This document shows positions 36,650-48,639 of a stretch of 64,000 bases of DNA, piece after piece. Source of the DNA: Lunularia cruciata (lineage: Eukaryota > Streptophyta > Marchantiopsida > Lunulariales > Lunulariaceae). Below the pieces are notes generated by a model. That model had not been told where the DNA came from and ran no database searches. It saw only the letters and a list, made by a program, of their open reading frames with translations. A program made the position numbers and the translations under genes. How positions within the stretch are numbered: position 1 is the first letter of the stretch; each line of letters begins with the position of its first letter. The stretch covers positions 38,592,593 to 38,656,592 of the forward strand of contig OX419759.1 in assembly GCA_948567375.1 (NCBI GenBank). The letters run 5' to 3'.

Positions 36650-39340
36650 GCAATTTGATCATTTAAAAAGAAAAGAGATGGCTTACATCCTAGATTATGA
36701 GAGGTGTTGGGACTCTCCAAATAGGAAAGACATAAGGGAAGGTCAATATTTGATGAAATTCAACATGGTGGCAGATGATATCACCCATATCATGTAAGCA
36801 TAGCCTGACAAGACCTAAGTTAGAGATGCAATTGAATGCATTCACAAGGGAAACCTAGATGCATTGAGGTTGAAGATATGTGTTGATTAGAATACGTTAG
36901 TCCTAATGTAAGTCCACAAATCAATTTTGTTGTTTGAAATTTCCCATGGTTTTGCAATTTTTCAATTTTATCAATTTGTGTCAATTTCTTATCAAAGTAG
37001 TGTAGAACCCTAAACCCCATTGACCCAAGCAAATCCAGCATAGCTTGAGAAAATCCACCCACTTGGGCAAGTAGATCCAACACTACTCAAGCAAATCTAT
37101 CCTTAATGCAACCAAACCCATATTTTGAACCCATTGCTTTCTTTGAGCAATTCTATTTGCTTGAATTTGAACTTCTTTGCAATTTGTATATTTCTTTGTA
37201 GGTTGTAGTGTGTATGGAATTCTCATGCACATGTGACAAGATTGCTCACATGGGTATGGTATATGGTAGACCTTTCACTTTGACACTTGGGGAGCATAAA
37301 GATTTGCTTTGGCAAGGAGTATTATCCTATAAGCTGATCAAGGAGTGGTTTTCAATGGAAGAGGTATCTTGCTTGCCAATGCATCTATCCATCATAGAGA
37401 ACGTTCTTCTAGATGTTAATTTGCTTCTTTGCTTGCCCACCAGGAGGCCAAAGGTGGTACATGGACATTTCATTCTCCATTGACTACAAAGCTATTATGT
37501 GGTGATGAGGACTATTATTGTGTGGAGTGTATGTAACTAGTTGTTGAGCCCAAGTAATGGTACTTTCAAAAGCAATTGAAGCATCTAGATGTTAGGTGGT
37601 ACAATATGAGCTTTGTGGATCAATTCTTGACATATTTTTCCTTTGAGAGTGGTCTTATGGATAAGGAAAAGGTCACATACATTTAGCGTAGAGGTGACTA
37701 TTTCTATGTCCATGCTTTGGCAGAGGAATCATAAGAAAGGTGACCATCAGTATGAGGAAGGTGAATGATGTTTATAATTGGATGCCTTCATATATAAATA
37801 GATTGTGTTCTTCTTTGTAACACTTCACCACTATTTATAATAAAAAGTCCAAATTACTTTTTATACTTTGAGTGTTTCATTACGTGAATGTGGATTTTGG
37901 CAATGAATGTGTTTGTGCACTAGTGGAGAGGTTGGAAGTAGTTCCGATACCCATCTTTTGCAGGGCTTTTTCTCCCATGGTTATTCTTTAGAGTGCCCTC
38001 CTTCTAAGTGTTGAGCCATTAGAGGATCCCTTTCCCTAATTTCATCCTTTTGGAGAGCATTCAAGAGATATTATGGATAGGATCGACAAAAATTATGCCC
38101 AAAGGCGGACTTTAGAGACAAGGAGTGTCTACTCAATGAGAAGGAGCAAAATCATGAGTGGAACATATCAAAGAGAGAGCATTTGATCTATGAGAGGGAG
38201 CATGGACTAGCATAGGACATATTGGAGAAAGAGTTTCTACTTGGTAAGAAGGAGTATACTCAAGAGATAGACATAAGAGAGAGAGAGAGCGCATTCTTCT
38301 TGCCCAAGAACATGCTCTAGTAGAGTGGGAGGAGTAAGGTGCTACCTTTGCTAGGGATGTGAGAGCAAGAGTAGATAGATTGGTAGAGTTAAACATAGAG
38401 GTGGCTTGGCAAAAGACTATGGTGGAGACTTTAGGGAGTCAAGAAGAGTTATACCAATGAGAGGTCACTCTTGAGAGTGAGAGGTTGGAGAGGACTTAGG
38501 TTGAGTTAGGGTAGACTCAAAGTACTCTTCATGAGTTTTAGACATAGTCACTACCCAAACTCAAACATAGACTCAGATTGGTATTTTATGGATGGTGATG
38601 CTAATGACTCAACAAGATGATGTGGGAAGAATTTACCAAATGACTTAAATAGTAATGATGATGACTTGTATGGATGATGTTGAGAGAATTTGCCAGATGA
38701 TTCAAAAGGATGATTTACTAAGAGTCACTCAAATGGATGATTTATTAAGATGACTTAGATGGATGATATAAAGCGGGTCACCTAGACTTAGATGAGTTAG
38801 ACTGATGATAGTGAGAGGATCAATCAAGACTCTCTGCCTAGAGAGGGTACAAGTTGTGTTTATTCTTCACATCATCTGCCTAGAGGGACAATAAAGGAAG
38901 ATTCTAGCTTTGGATATGGCTTCTATGGCAGATGTTATGTAGACAAGTAGTACCATTTTTCACAAGTGGCATGCTGGGGTAGTAGAATATGGCTAGCAAC
39001 CTCATGGAGAGATGGAGGAGAATCCTATTTGCTATGTTCTATAGTTAGGAACTTGAAAATTTTTGGCGTTATGTTTAACATACTTTGAGGTTTTGGACTC
39101 CTGGCGTCCCTAAGGTTCTATGAGAAGTGCCATGATCCCCGCCCGGATCATATGGTCTGATCCTACAAAGAGCAATTTAGAGATCCTACTTCGGTCTATG
39201 TGGATATTTGGCTTCTTGCCAAAGGGAGTACACAATGCGGTGCATCTTTTGGGTTTTTTTTATGACATCAATAGTTATGATAATGGGTCTAAAGACTTTA
39301 GAGTGAGATGTTATAGCACACTTACTTCATATGGGTTATC
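36650..39340. other. decayed repeat DNA, no gene supported
   Basis: Short frames only. A plus-strand Glu/Arg-rich frame broken by many stops (38120-38530) looks like a decayed coiled-coil from a transposon, and a GA microsatellite is at about 38276. I cannot name either. Confidence 0.35.
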
Positions 39341-39349
39341 CCTTTGTGT

Positions 39350-39640
39350 AAAAGACCAAGGAGACCCTTTGTGCAAACTAAGTTAATTGGAAGCTTCCCA
39401 AGAAGCTTCCTTCTAGAAGTCATTTACTTGGTGTGCAATCTAAGCTAGCTAGGAAGATTCCCAAAAGCTTTCTCTTAGAAATCACCACTTGGCATGCACA
39501 TTACCTAATACTTTGAAGGTACCAAGTAGATTCCTATATACTTCTAGAATATTCTTATACTTCTTGGCTAATTTGGCCTATTTGCTACTTCCTTCATCTC
39601 AACTAAAGTTATCTATAAACTCCATATTGTTATATTTTGG
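39350..39640. repeat. LTR-like repeat, left copy
   Basis: Contains AAAGACCAAGGAGA, GGAAGCTTCCCAAGAAGCTT, TACTTGGTGTGCAA and CTTCTAGAATATT, ending near AAACTCCATATTGTTA. It matches 58240-58690 in the same orientation. Confidence 0.6.
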
Positions 39641-39649
39641 GATATTTTG

Positions 39650-42600
39650 ATAGTGGATAGTTTTACTATATCATATTACAAGAACCATCCCTATAGTGTT
39701 ATCCACCATCTTGGCTTTTCACCATGTTATACACATTGGTCAGCACATGTTTCACTCTTCAATATTTTGGTAGGTCCATTAAGTAGATTTAGAACTGATA
39801 ACTGCCAAATTGTTACATTCCTAGATGATGAGTAGACTTCAAGATGCCTTTAAGAGTATAATGCCAACCCATATGGGAGATTAGTGGGGACTATCTAGAG
39901 TAACAAACAAGTAATAGGAATACATGTGGGCATATAGTCCGTACTTGGTGCCTCACAATGCATATAAATGATGCCTTTAAGATGCACAAACATGCCTTAA
40001 TGCATCTAAGGAACTCCATTCTACATCTCTTCTATATGTAGGTCCATAGACAAACATCACCTTTGTACATTTGTTTATATATCACATTATAATTTGGTAT
40101 ATATAATCATGTTTATAAGATAAAGCTCCCAACACACTCACCAAGCTTCTCTTGGCATTTGTATGTCATGTGGAGTCTCAATAATTCATCTATTCTATTC
40201 ACTTAAGCGCCTTTATGGATTTATTACTCATCTTATTTTGCACATATCTTATCCTTTGGCACTTTCTATACTAATCTATGTTTTCCTTTCAAGTTTTAGC
40301 AAGGTATGTCACTAGTCCTTGCCATTTTCCTGCTCACTATTTTGCATTGCATTCCAATATCTTTAGGTTATACTTGTTCATGCTCTTTAGGAGAAACTTA
40401 AGCTTTGCTAGTTCTAGCCTTTCTTTTGTAATTCCAATTGTTATTACTTAGTGGCACTTTTGGGAGCAACCAATTTTGTCAAAGCACTCATGAGCTTTTG
40501 GATAAAAATTGGTACAAGAGGTACTAGCATTTGCACAACTACTTTGGTATGGGATTTGGCACTAATGAAGTCTTAATTTGCTTTTGTGTAGGTTTATTAT
40601 GACTGCTTTTGTGCTTCTCTTTGTGTTTTTGGTGTTTTAGGACTCTTATATTCATACTACATGTTGAAATATATCACATATCCAGTCCTCTAATGCTTTT
40701 CTCTACTTCCTTTTTTTCTCTAGTTTGTTGATTCTTAGATCTTCCATGAATTTTGATTTCCAAGCTTCTACAAGATTCTCAATCCATGTTTTTGTTTATC
40801 TAAACCTTTCTTGTCTAGCTTGTTAAGTCATCACATTCTCTATGGATTTTATTTCTCTACATACATTGTTGTTCTAATTTTGTTTTCCCAATGCATGCCA
40901 ATTTTATATAGGTATTACTCTTGATATGCTTCTATGTTGCATGTCTTTATGCTATCATTCAATTAGATGTTAGTTATCTTGTATACATTTCATCTCATTT
41001 ACATTCACTGAGTTCTATATCTCCTATTTGATGGATGGCTTCTATGCTCCTTTCTCAATGTCTTGTTTACATTCACTTAGTTGCTTTGCCACAAATTTTT
41101 GAATGATGAAGTGAAGCAAACCCAACCACATGGAGTAGACCTATATCACACATGATCAAACTTCTAGCAACTAAGAAAATCCAAACATGCAAAAGCAAAT
41201 CCAAAATAGTCTAGAGGAGAGTGGATCCACAAAGGATGAGAAAACCCATCATATAGGTGATCAAATCAGAAGTTTAGTGAGCAAGTCCATCTCAAGACAA
41301 ATGGATCCAACCTAACATATGTGCATCTATATGTAGACCAAAAACCAATTTTTTTCACATGTGACTCCTCCCCTCAAACAAGCAGATACACTACTTCCTC
41401 TATCAAACACCCAAGCAAATATATCTTAAGCAAGCAAATCCATTCTAAAGCAAGCAAATCCTCCTTAAGCAGGCAAATCCATTCTTGCACAAGAGAGCAA
41501 ACCCGTTTAGAAGAGTGCAACATGAAGTTGAAGTACATGCAACTTTCTATTTTAGCACTCTTTTGGACTTGCAATTAAACCAATTTACACCTCTCTCTAG
41601 CCTCCACTATATCAAACTTCAATTTGGTGTGACTTGCCATCTCTTGTGCAAACATATTCAAAGTAGTACAACTCTTTGCATTTGCCTTAGATGATTTCCT
41701 CCTCTTGTGGGATGGTTCATTATCTCCCTTAGCTTCTTTGAACCTTGAGTCTTCCCCCTCTTTATCTCCTCTATCAAATTCATCTCCTCAAATGCTTATG
41801 CCATCTCCTCTTTTGCTACTAAGGTCTCCTTCCATCTTCCTCTATTCCTTTGAGTGATTGGAATTTGTAAATCCTCCTCTATATGACATCCAAATGCTTT
41901 ACTTTTTGCAAACTCCCATGGACTAAACTTGAAAGGGCTCTCTTGAGTACTTGGTATGGTCATTGGAATTGAATCCTACAAAGGAAATGCTTGTGAAGTA
42001 CCAAATAAAGGAGTGTCTTCTCTTGACTTCCCTTCTTGCTCCTTGTGTGCTCCCTGCTTAATTTCATCCTCTTTGTTAGTGAGTGTTACTAAACTAATTT
42101 CTACCTCTTTATTAGAAAATTTGGTAAGGGTAAACTCACTCACCATTCCCAAATTGCAAGGGGAGAGAGATTTTCTCTTCTTCCAAATAACTTATCCATC
42201 TTGAAGAAATGAGGACACAATAGTATAACTTGTCTTCCATAGTGTTCCATCCACATTTTTCTCCTTATACATGAGTCACTCATTGGTTTACTTGTCTTTC
42301 CATTGCTGAGCTTCTTTGTAGACTATAAGAAACAAGCCTTCTTATTTTTCAATTTCTCTCCATTCATAGATACTAGCAACCCATTACCAAATCTCACAAG
42401 AAAGGTTACCATGTAATTGAAGGTAGTGTTATTTTGAATAATTTTCTTATTGATGTTACTTTGGATTTTTTTAAATGCTTTGGATCCTCTAGATAATAAA
42501 AATTTGATTGTAATAATGTGAAACCATTTTTGAATCTACCTTCCTTACATTTTCCTCTAAGAGCATTAGATTTTGCTCTAATTTTGCTCACAAGAGTAGT

Positions 42601-43956
42601 AGAAGGTGTAGTGGCCCCAAAACATACTAGTTCCAAGAGTTTTTGGAATCTTAACCTATATGTAGGAGTGGACTTTTTACTATAATACTCAAGACAAGGA
42701 ATAGATGTGTCAAATGCTATTATGTCAATGGGAGGAGGGTCAAAATTTTCCATTCCAATAGGTGTGAAATTACAATCTCTCTAATTGCAATTTCAATTTC
42801 AATTTCAAACTATGCTTCTAAATGATCATGCATTATAAGTTTTTTCAAGTAAAATTACCATCCATTTCTCCATGGCAACTTTGGCATTCAATTTGGAATC
42901 AAAAAGTATTGCATTGAGTGCTAGAAATCAATTATAATTTGCACTTAGTGTCTCAAATTGGGGTTGCACTTTGAATTACAAGTTTTTACCCAATGCCTCA
43001 TGCTTTGCTTCTGCATGATAATTGGGTCTCTCTTTTAATCTTGCAAATTCAAATTTTCATTCAAACTTGGTCTTTAAACCCCCTTGTGACTTGGTGACAC
43101 ATGGCACATTTAGACAAGTTTACATTCAAGAGTCTTAATTATACCTATTAGGAATTAACCACTTTGACAACCTATAAGCTCCATGTTCAAACCAAACTTC
43201 CTTTTTTGAGATGGCACATCAATACCTACTACCACACATAACCCAACTTTATGGAGCATTCACAAATAGGACCAAATTTTATATGGGATTGCATAAAGAA
43301 TTTTACAAGATATGTCCCACAACTATAAGCTTCCTATAAATTCCAAAAGTGGAAACTTCCTAATTTTTGATAACCATCTTTTCATTGGTCTTCAACTCAA
43401 GATGATCTTTTGTTTCTTGATTATTCAAAGTAGATGAGCTATTCATCCTTAAATGTTTATGTGAAGAGGTTCTATCAACTATTCACCTCTAAAAGTTCAA
43501 CAATAAATGACAAAGGATGAAAATAAAGGAAGTTTTTTTATAAATAGATGACCTTATTGTGTTTAAAGCACATAGAATTTGTTTCCTTAATGAGATATTG
43601 TGTTTAGAGCACATGAAATGGATTTTGTGTAAACGTGATAAAAACATTTCTATGAATACACACATTCACAATACTTTCAACCAGTTTATTCAAGATTATG
43701 CAAATTTGGATGATATTTTATAAGTTGATTTCTCATCATATGTCTATAAGTGGGAACTAAATTGATGATGAGGAAGAGATGCTTCTGATTTTGAAAAGTA
43801 GACATGGAGATTCAAGGCTAAGTTATGCTCCAAACATTGATAAGGAACATGAGCACATAACCAAAGATTATTTGTATGATAACTTCACATATGGATCTCA
43901 AATAGATTTTAAGTAAAGAACCTAGTCTTGTTTATTCATAAGAAGATTATTGATTA
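39650..43956. other. decayed repeat DNA with one longer unassigned frame
   Basis: No named gene. A minus-strand open frame at 42753-42406 encodes 115 residues with basic stretches (SKIRAKSNALRGKCKEGRFK). Broken minus-strand coding-like sequence continues to about 41490. It could be part of a retroelement or a gene fragment. An AAGCAAATCC-type short repeat runs at 41400-41500. Confidence 0.35.
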
Positions 43957-44099
43957 TTTGGTTTTTGCACTATTAGTAGAATTACTCTTTTTGGTGATAC
44001 TTCTATTTGATCTATTTAGTACATCATGTATAACATCCTTTTAGATGTTACCAAACCAAATTTCATATCAGATCATATGTCTAGCTATTGGTATTACAA
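43957..44099 (+). repeat. R unit, single copy left of gypsy pol A
   Basis: Starts TTGGTTTTTGCACTATTAGT and ends CTAGCTATTGGTATTACAA. About 140 bases, oriented toward the pol segment. Confidence 0.75.
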
Positions 44100-44521
44100 A
44101 TCTCTCTCCTCTTAGGATGTTACATCATCATTGCAAAGCTGTTACTCAAAAGATTGTACTAACACCGATGCATGTGTCAAGTTGGCAGCTTGCTCCTAGG
44201 TTGATTCATATAATGGGTAACCTTTCCACTATACAAGATAGTCTACCTATAGATGGCAAGCTACTTACTTCTTGGGAGGCCATGGTTGAGAGCAACACAC
44301 ATAACTGATCGATGGCACAAAGGATACTTGAGGATTGGGCCATCAAACCATAAAATCATAGTTCTTATGAATAACACCACCAGCACTTCACATTCACATA
44401 CACCATCTTCTGATTATTGGGAATCAAATTCTGAAGAAGGAGCTTCAGGTGTGGCCACAAGCATGGAAAAGAAAACTTCCACGGGGAAGGATGAATCTTA
44501 ATCTGATTTAGATGTGTATCC

Positions 44522-45400
44522 TTGTGTGCTATGGATTTTGCACCTAAGCCAGAGGTTTTGAAGGACACAATTAAATCAACATTGACATTTGAGGAGATAG
44601 AGAGGAGGTTATCTACCCTCAAGTATAGTCCAAATGTTACCAAGGAGAAGAATGTTAGATTTGAAGAGATTTTCCATAAGTTCATCCACGTGTTTGCTTT
44701 TAGTTACAAGGATCTGAAAGAAGTCACCTTGGAGGAGCACAAGATAGAGGTAGAGTCACATGCAAGACTAGTCTACCAAAAGCAATGTTGCATTAGCCCA
44801 TCAATAGCTTTGGTTGTGAAGGAGGAGATTGATAAGCTCAAGGAGGTTGGATTTATCTTTGAGGTAAAGAATTTAGAATGATTGTCTCCAATTGTGAAGA
44901 ATGATTATCTCCAACTGTGAAGAAAAAGAATGGCAAGCTTTGGGTATGTGTGGATTACAAGAAGCTCAACATTGTTACCAAGAAGAACTACTACCCATTA
45001 CCATTCATTGATGGGATCTTGGAGGAGGTTGCAAATCATGAGAGGTACAATTTTGAAGATGGTTTTAGTGAATTTAACCAAATCAAGATTGCATCAGAGC
45101 ATCAACAATTCAACACATTCACCACACCGTGGGGAATTTATGCTTTCAAACTCATGCCTGTTGTGCTTTGCAATGCTCTAGTCACATTCCAACGATTCAT
45201 GAACAAGGTATTTGAACCTTTCATTGGGAAATTTGTGAGAGACTTCATTGATGACTTTTGTGTCTATGGGAGCAAGGAGGAGGACTTTGAGCACCTAATC
45301 AAGGTCTTGCAATACTTGGATAAGGAGAATGCATCACTCAACCTAGAAAAGTGAATTTTTGGATGTGAAGAATGTCTACTTTTAGGGCACATCATCTCCA
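44522..45400 (+). pseudogene. gypsy A reverse transcriptase
   Basis: Two frames: 44522-44881 (leader up to KLKEVGFIFEVKNLE) and 44917-45354. The core shows WVCVDYKKLN, PLPFIDGILEE and the active-site FIDDF where YVDDF or similar is usual. A stop and a short insertion separate the two parts. Both catalytic aspartates of the last motif remain. Confidence 0.88.
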
Positions 45401-45429
45401 AGGATGGAATAGAAGTTGATCTTGAGAAG

Positions 45430-46110
45430 GTGAGGAAAATCTCAAACCTTCCATTCCCTTCAAGCTTGACAAAGTTACGACAATTCTTGGGGACGGTTGG
45501 GTACTATAGGAGGTTTATCTTCTCATTTTCCAAAAAGGCTTATGCATTGACCATCTACATGAAGAAGGGTGTAGATTACGTGGTGATTTTGGAAGACAAT
45601 GAGGCTCTCAAAGCTTTTGAGGAGCTCAAGCAATCCCTTGTTGTAACTCCAATTCTTGCTAAACTTGATTAAAGTAAGCCCTCCATCCTCTACACTAAAA
45701 ATTCCAATGTAGCTATAGGATGCAATCTTAGTCAATTAGACCAAGATGTGCATGTTCATCCAATAGCTTATGCTAGTAGGTAGATAGATGGTTTCAACAG
45801 AAAAGAACTACTTTGTCACAAAGAGAAAAGGGCTGGCAGTGATCTTTGGTCTCAAGAAGTTTAGACACTACTTGATTGGAGGGAAAGTCACCATTTTCAC
45901 AGATCAAAAGGCTTTGAAGTACATCTTCAACAAGCCTAATGTGGAAGGAAGACTAGCAAGATGGATGATACTCTTGTTTGAGTATGACTAAACCATTGAG
46001 GATAGGCCAAGGGGAAAACATGTAAATGCAGATTTGTTTAGGGCCTATGATCATGATGGAGATGAGCCAATGGATTTCTTCCCGGATGAGGATCTCATGA
46101 CAATCTAAGT
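45430..46110 (+). pseudogene. gypsy A RNase H region
   Basis: 45430-45672 reads LRQFLGTVGYYRRFI, the connection after the polymerase. 45788-45991 reads EKNYFVTKRKGLAVIFGLKKFRHYL and FTDQKALKYIF, the RNase H motif with its catalytic acidic residues. A stop at 45670 and one after FEYD break the frame. Confidence 0.85.
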
Positions 46111-46284
46111 AACCCAAGAGGTTCCAATGGAGTACAAGGAGATTGTGGATTCTGTGACAAGAGGTAACAATCTAGAGGGGATGCATGCTAGGGAGAGGAA
46201 GGCCCTTGCAGCAAGATCTAGACCTTACACAATGGTAGAGGATATTATTTTTCACAAAGGAGAAATGGTCTACTTTAAAGAGTA

Positions 46285-47308
46285 GTGGGTAAGGAAGAGT
46301 CTATCGTACTCATAAAGGAGTTTCATGAAGGTTTAGTGTGTGAAGGACACTTTGCAGGAAAGGTGACTACTTTCAAGATTCTAGATGCAGGTTACCATTG
46401 GAGAGGGATTTTCAAGGATTTTCTTGATTATTGCAAACCTTGTCATGTTTGTAAAGCTTTTGCTAGAAAGTCTAAGTCCACTCCACTGCTTATATCAAAT
46501 CCATTGCTAGGACCTTTTGAGAAGTGGTGAATTGATTTTGTAAGTCTTCTCAATAGAATCCCAAGGAACAATCGGTACATTGTGGTAGTTATTGATTACC
46601 TTACCAAGTGGGTTGAGGCTAGACCATTGAGGAACAAGAATGAAGATGAAGTGGGTAGATTTCTTTATGAATGCATTATCACTAGGTTTGGATGCCCTTT
46701 GGATTTGGCTTTTGATAAAGAAGGAGAGTTTATAGGAAGCATCACTACAACCATACTACAACATTTCTCTATCACACATAGAGTAACTACATCCTATAAG
46801 ACAAATTCCAATGGATTGACAGAGAGAACCAATCAAGCCTTATGCATGATGTTGGCCAAAGACGCAAAAATTGAGGGAGCTAAACATAATTGGGACAAGA
46901 GGATTCATGCAATTTTATGGGAGTATAGGACAGCCATGAAGACTTCTACCAGATGTTCTCCATTTCAATTGGTATATGGTATTGAGTCTACCTTACCTAT
47001 TCACTTTGATCTTCCTACCTTCCAAATCATTCATAGGAGATTGAAGAAAACACAAGGAGGTGATGCAAAGAAGTCAAGGAAGGATCAACTCATGGAGTTG
47101 GAAGAGGCAAGAATAGTTGCTATGGTTTGAGTAGCGCAAATCCAAAGGAAACAAAAAGAGAGCTATGACAAGAGGCAAGCCAAGAAGAAGGTGGAGCCTT
47201 TCAAAGAAGGTGATTGGATAATGTTTTTTGATTCCATTTGATTTAAGAGAGTGCAAAAGAAGTTTTTTCCTAAGTACTTTGGACCTTTCATAATGGAGAA
47301 GGTATCGT
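46285..47308 (+). pseudogene. gypsy A integrase
   Basis: 46285-46530 carries the HHCC zinc-finger end (YCKPCHVC). 46582-47130 carries the DDE core: VVIDYLTKW (first Asp), LAFDKEGEF (second Asp), NGLTERTNQ (Glu). The C-terminal part KYFGPFIMEKV ends at about 47300, where the inverted R unit begins. A stop splits zinc finger and core. Confidence 0.88.
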
Positions 47309-47612
47309 AATACCAAGAGCTAGCCATATGATCTAGATGTGAAATTTGGTTTGGTAACATCTTGAATGATGTTATACATGATGATCAAAATAGATTAGAT
47401 AGAAGTATCACCAAAAGAGTACTTCTACTAATAGGGTAGAAACCAAAATAAAATTGAGAACCTTAGAACCAATAGCTAGACATATGATTTAAAGGTGAGA
47501 ATTGGTTTAGTAATATCTAGAAGGATGTTACACATGATGGACTAAATAGATCAGAAAGAGGTATCACCAAAAGAGGAATTCTACTAATAGAGTAGGAACC
47601 AAAATATGCTTG
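47309..47612 (-). repeat. two R units in reverse orientation right of gypsy pol A
   Basis: Units about 47309-47453 and 47454-47612 begin GTAATACCAAGAGCTAGCC and CCTTAGAACCAATAGCTAGA and each contains GGTATCACCAAAAGAG or AAGTATCACCAAAAGAG. They face the left copy at 43957-44099. Confidence 0.75.
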
Positions 47613-48088
47613 AAATCTTTAAAGGCAATTTTTGAGGCCTAAACGGATGAATTAGGTCTAAAAAATGTGTGAACTCCTCCCCCAATAGAGGAAAGGCTGG
47701 CCTTCCCTCTCCCTAGTTTTTCTCATCGATAGCTTTCCAATAGTACCTTACTCATGTGATTTTGAGATTCCTAGAGGAAGATTCCCTAAAAGATTCCCTT
47801 TAGTCAAAGCTTGTTTGACCAACCAAATAGGACCTAGACCGACATGTCACCCATCCAAGTAAGTAATCCAAGGGTGGAGCTTGCTGACATGTCACCTATC
47901 TCTGTGCCTAATCAATAATGTAAAGCTAGGTGCGGGAAATTGTCCTCTCGGTGCATCCATCCTATCCACTCTCTAAAGTCCTTCCTAAGTCTAGCAATTA
48001 CTCTATCTTTTACACCTCAAATTACTCAATTTCTATAGTTTGTTCTCTTCCAAGAGGGGTGATCCACTCTCTTGGACTAAGACACTTT

Positions 48089-48101
48089 CTTTGATACCAT
48101 T
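48089..48101 (-). other. possible LTR end and primer-binding site
   Basis: On the minus strand TATTACA (48107-48101) is followed after one base by TGGTATCAAAG (48099-48089), close to the primer-binding site complementary to initiator tRNA-Met in many plant LTR elements (TGGTATCAGAGC). It would start an element running to lower coordinates; no coding part of such an element remains. Confidence 0.45.
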
Positions 48102-48639
48102 GTAATACTCCAAGGACAAGAGAAGAGAGAAAACACAAATTATACACTCAAACATTTGGTGCTCCAAAGGAACACCTTCTCTTTATTATATAGACAAAGA
48201 AGATCTCCTCCAAGGAAGCTCCACCATAGGATTCCATTCTACATTAAGGTTATGTATATCTAGCGTCAGCAAATTAGTGTATTGCTAGTTTATCACTTTG
48301 GTGCAAAATTCATGGACAAGGTGATTAACTCACCAAACTTGGTGATTCTACATGTGGTGATATATGATAAAGAGTGGAATTTTACGATCTTCATTCTATT
48401 ATGATGATACGGATGTGAATGTCCCAAATCCTCTCCCTTTCAACACTCAAGTAGAAATCCATTATGTAGTGAGATCGAGAGTGATATTTAGAGATTTTGT
48501 GGTTAGGAATTTTGGTGATGAGTATTATCAATGAGTGATAGCTTCTAAGGTCCAAATGGTAGTTCCGATAGTTTGTGCGCCTTCTAGAGTGATCATATTG
48601 ACTTTGTATTGAAGAAGATATTAGCAATTGAGTGTTGCA

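Larger units (their letters stand above)
44100..47308 (+). mobile_element. Ty3/gypsy element A, pol segment, defective
   Basis: Protease end, reverse transcriptase, RNase H and integrase follow in the Ty3/gypsy order. LLGRPWL at about 44268-44288 is the usual end of the aspartic protease. The segment is flanked by inverted R units rather than by clear LTRs, so the retroelement's own LTRs and gag are missing or outside. Stops and small frameshifts break every domain, many where CAA, CAG or CGA would be expected, as after C-to-T change. Confidence 0.85.

Noticed and set aside
37208-37483. 91-residue open frame in the repeat compartment
   Set aside because: No recognisable domain and no splice partners; such frames arise by chance in this AT-rich decayed DNA.
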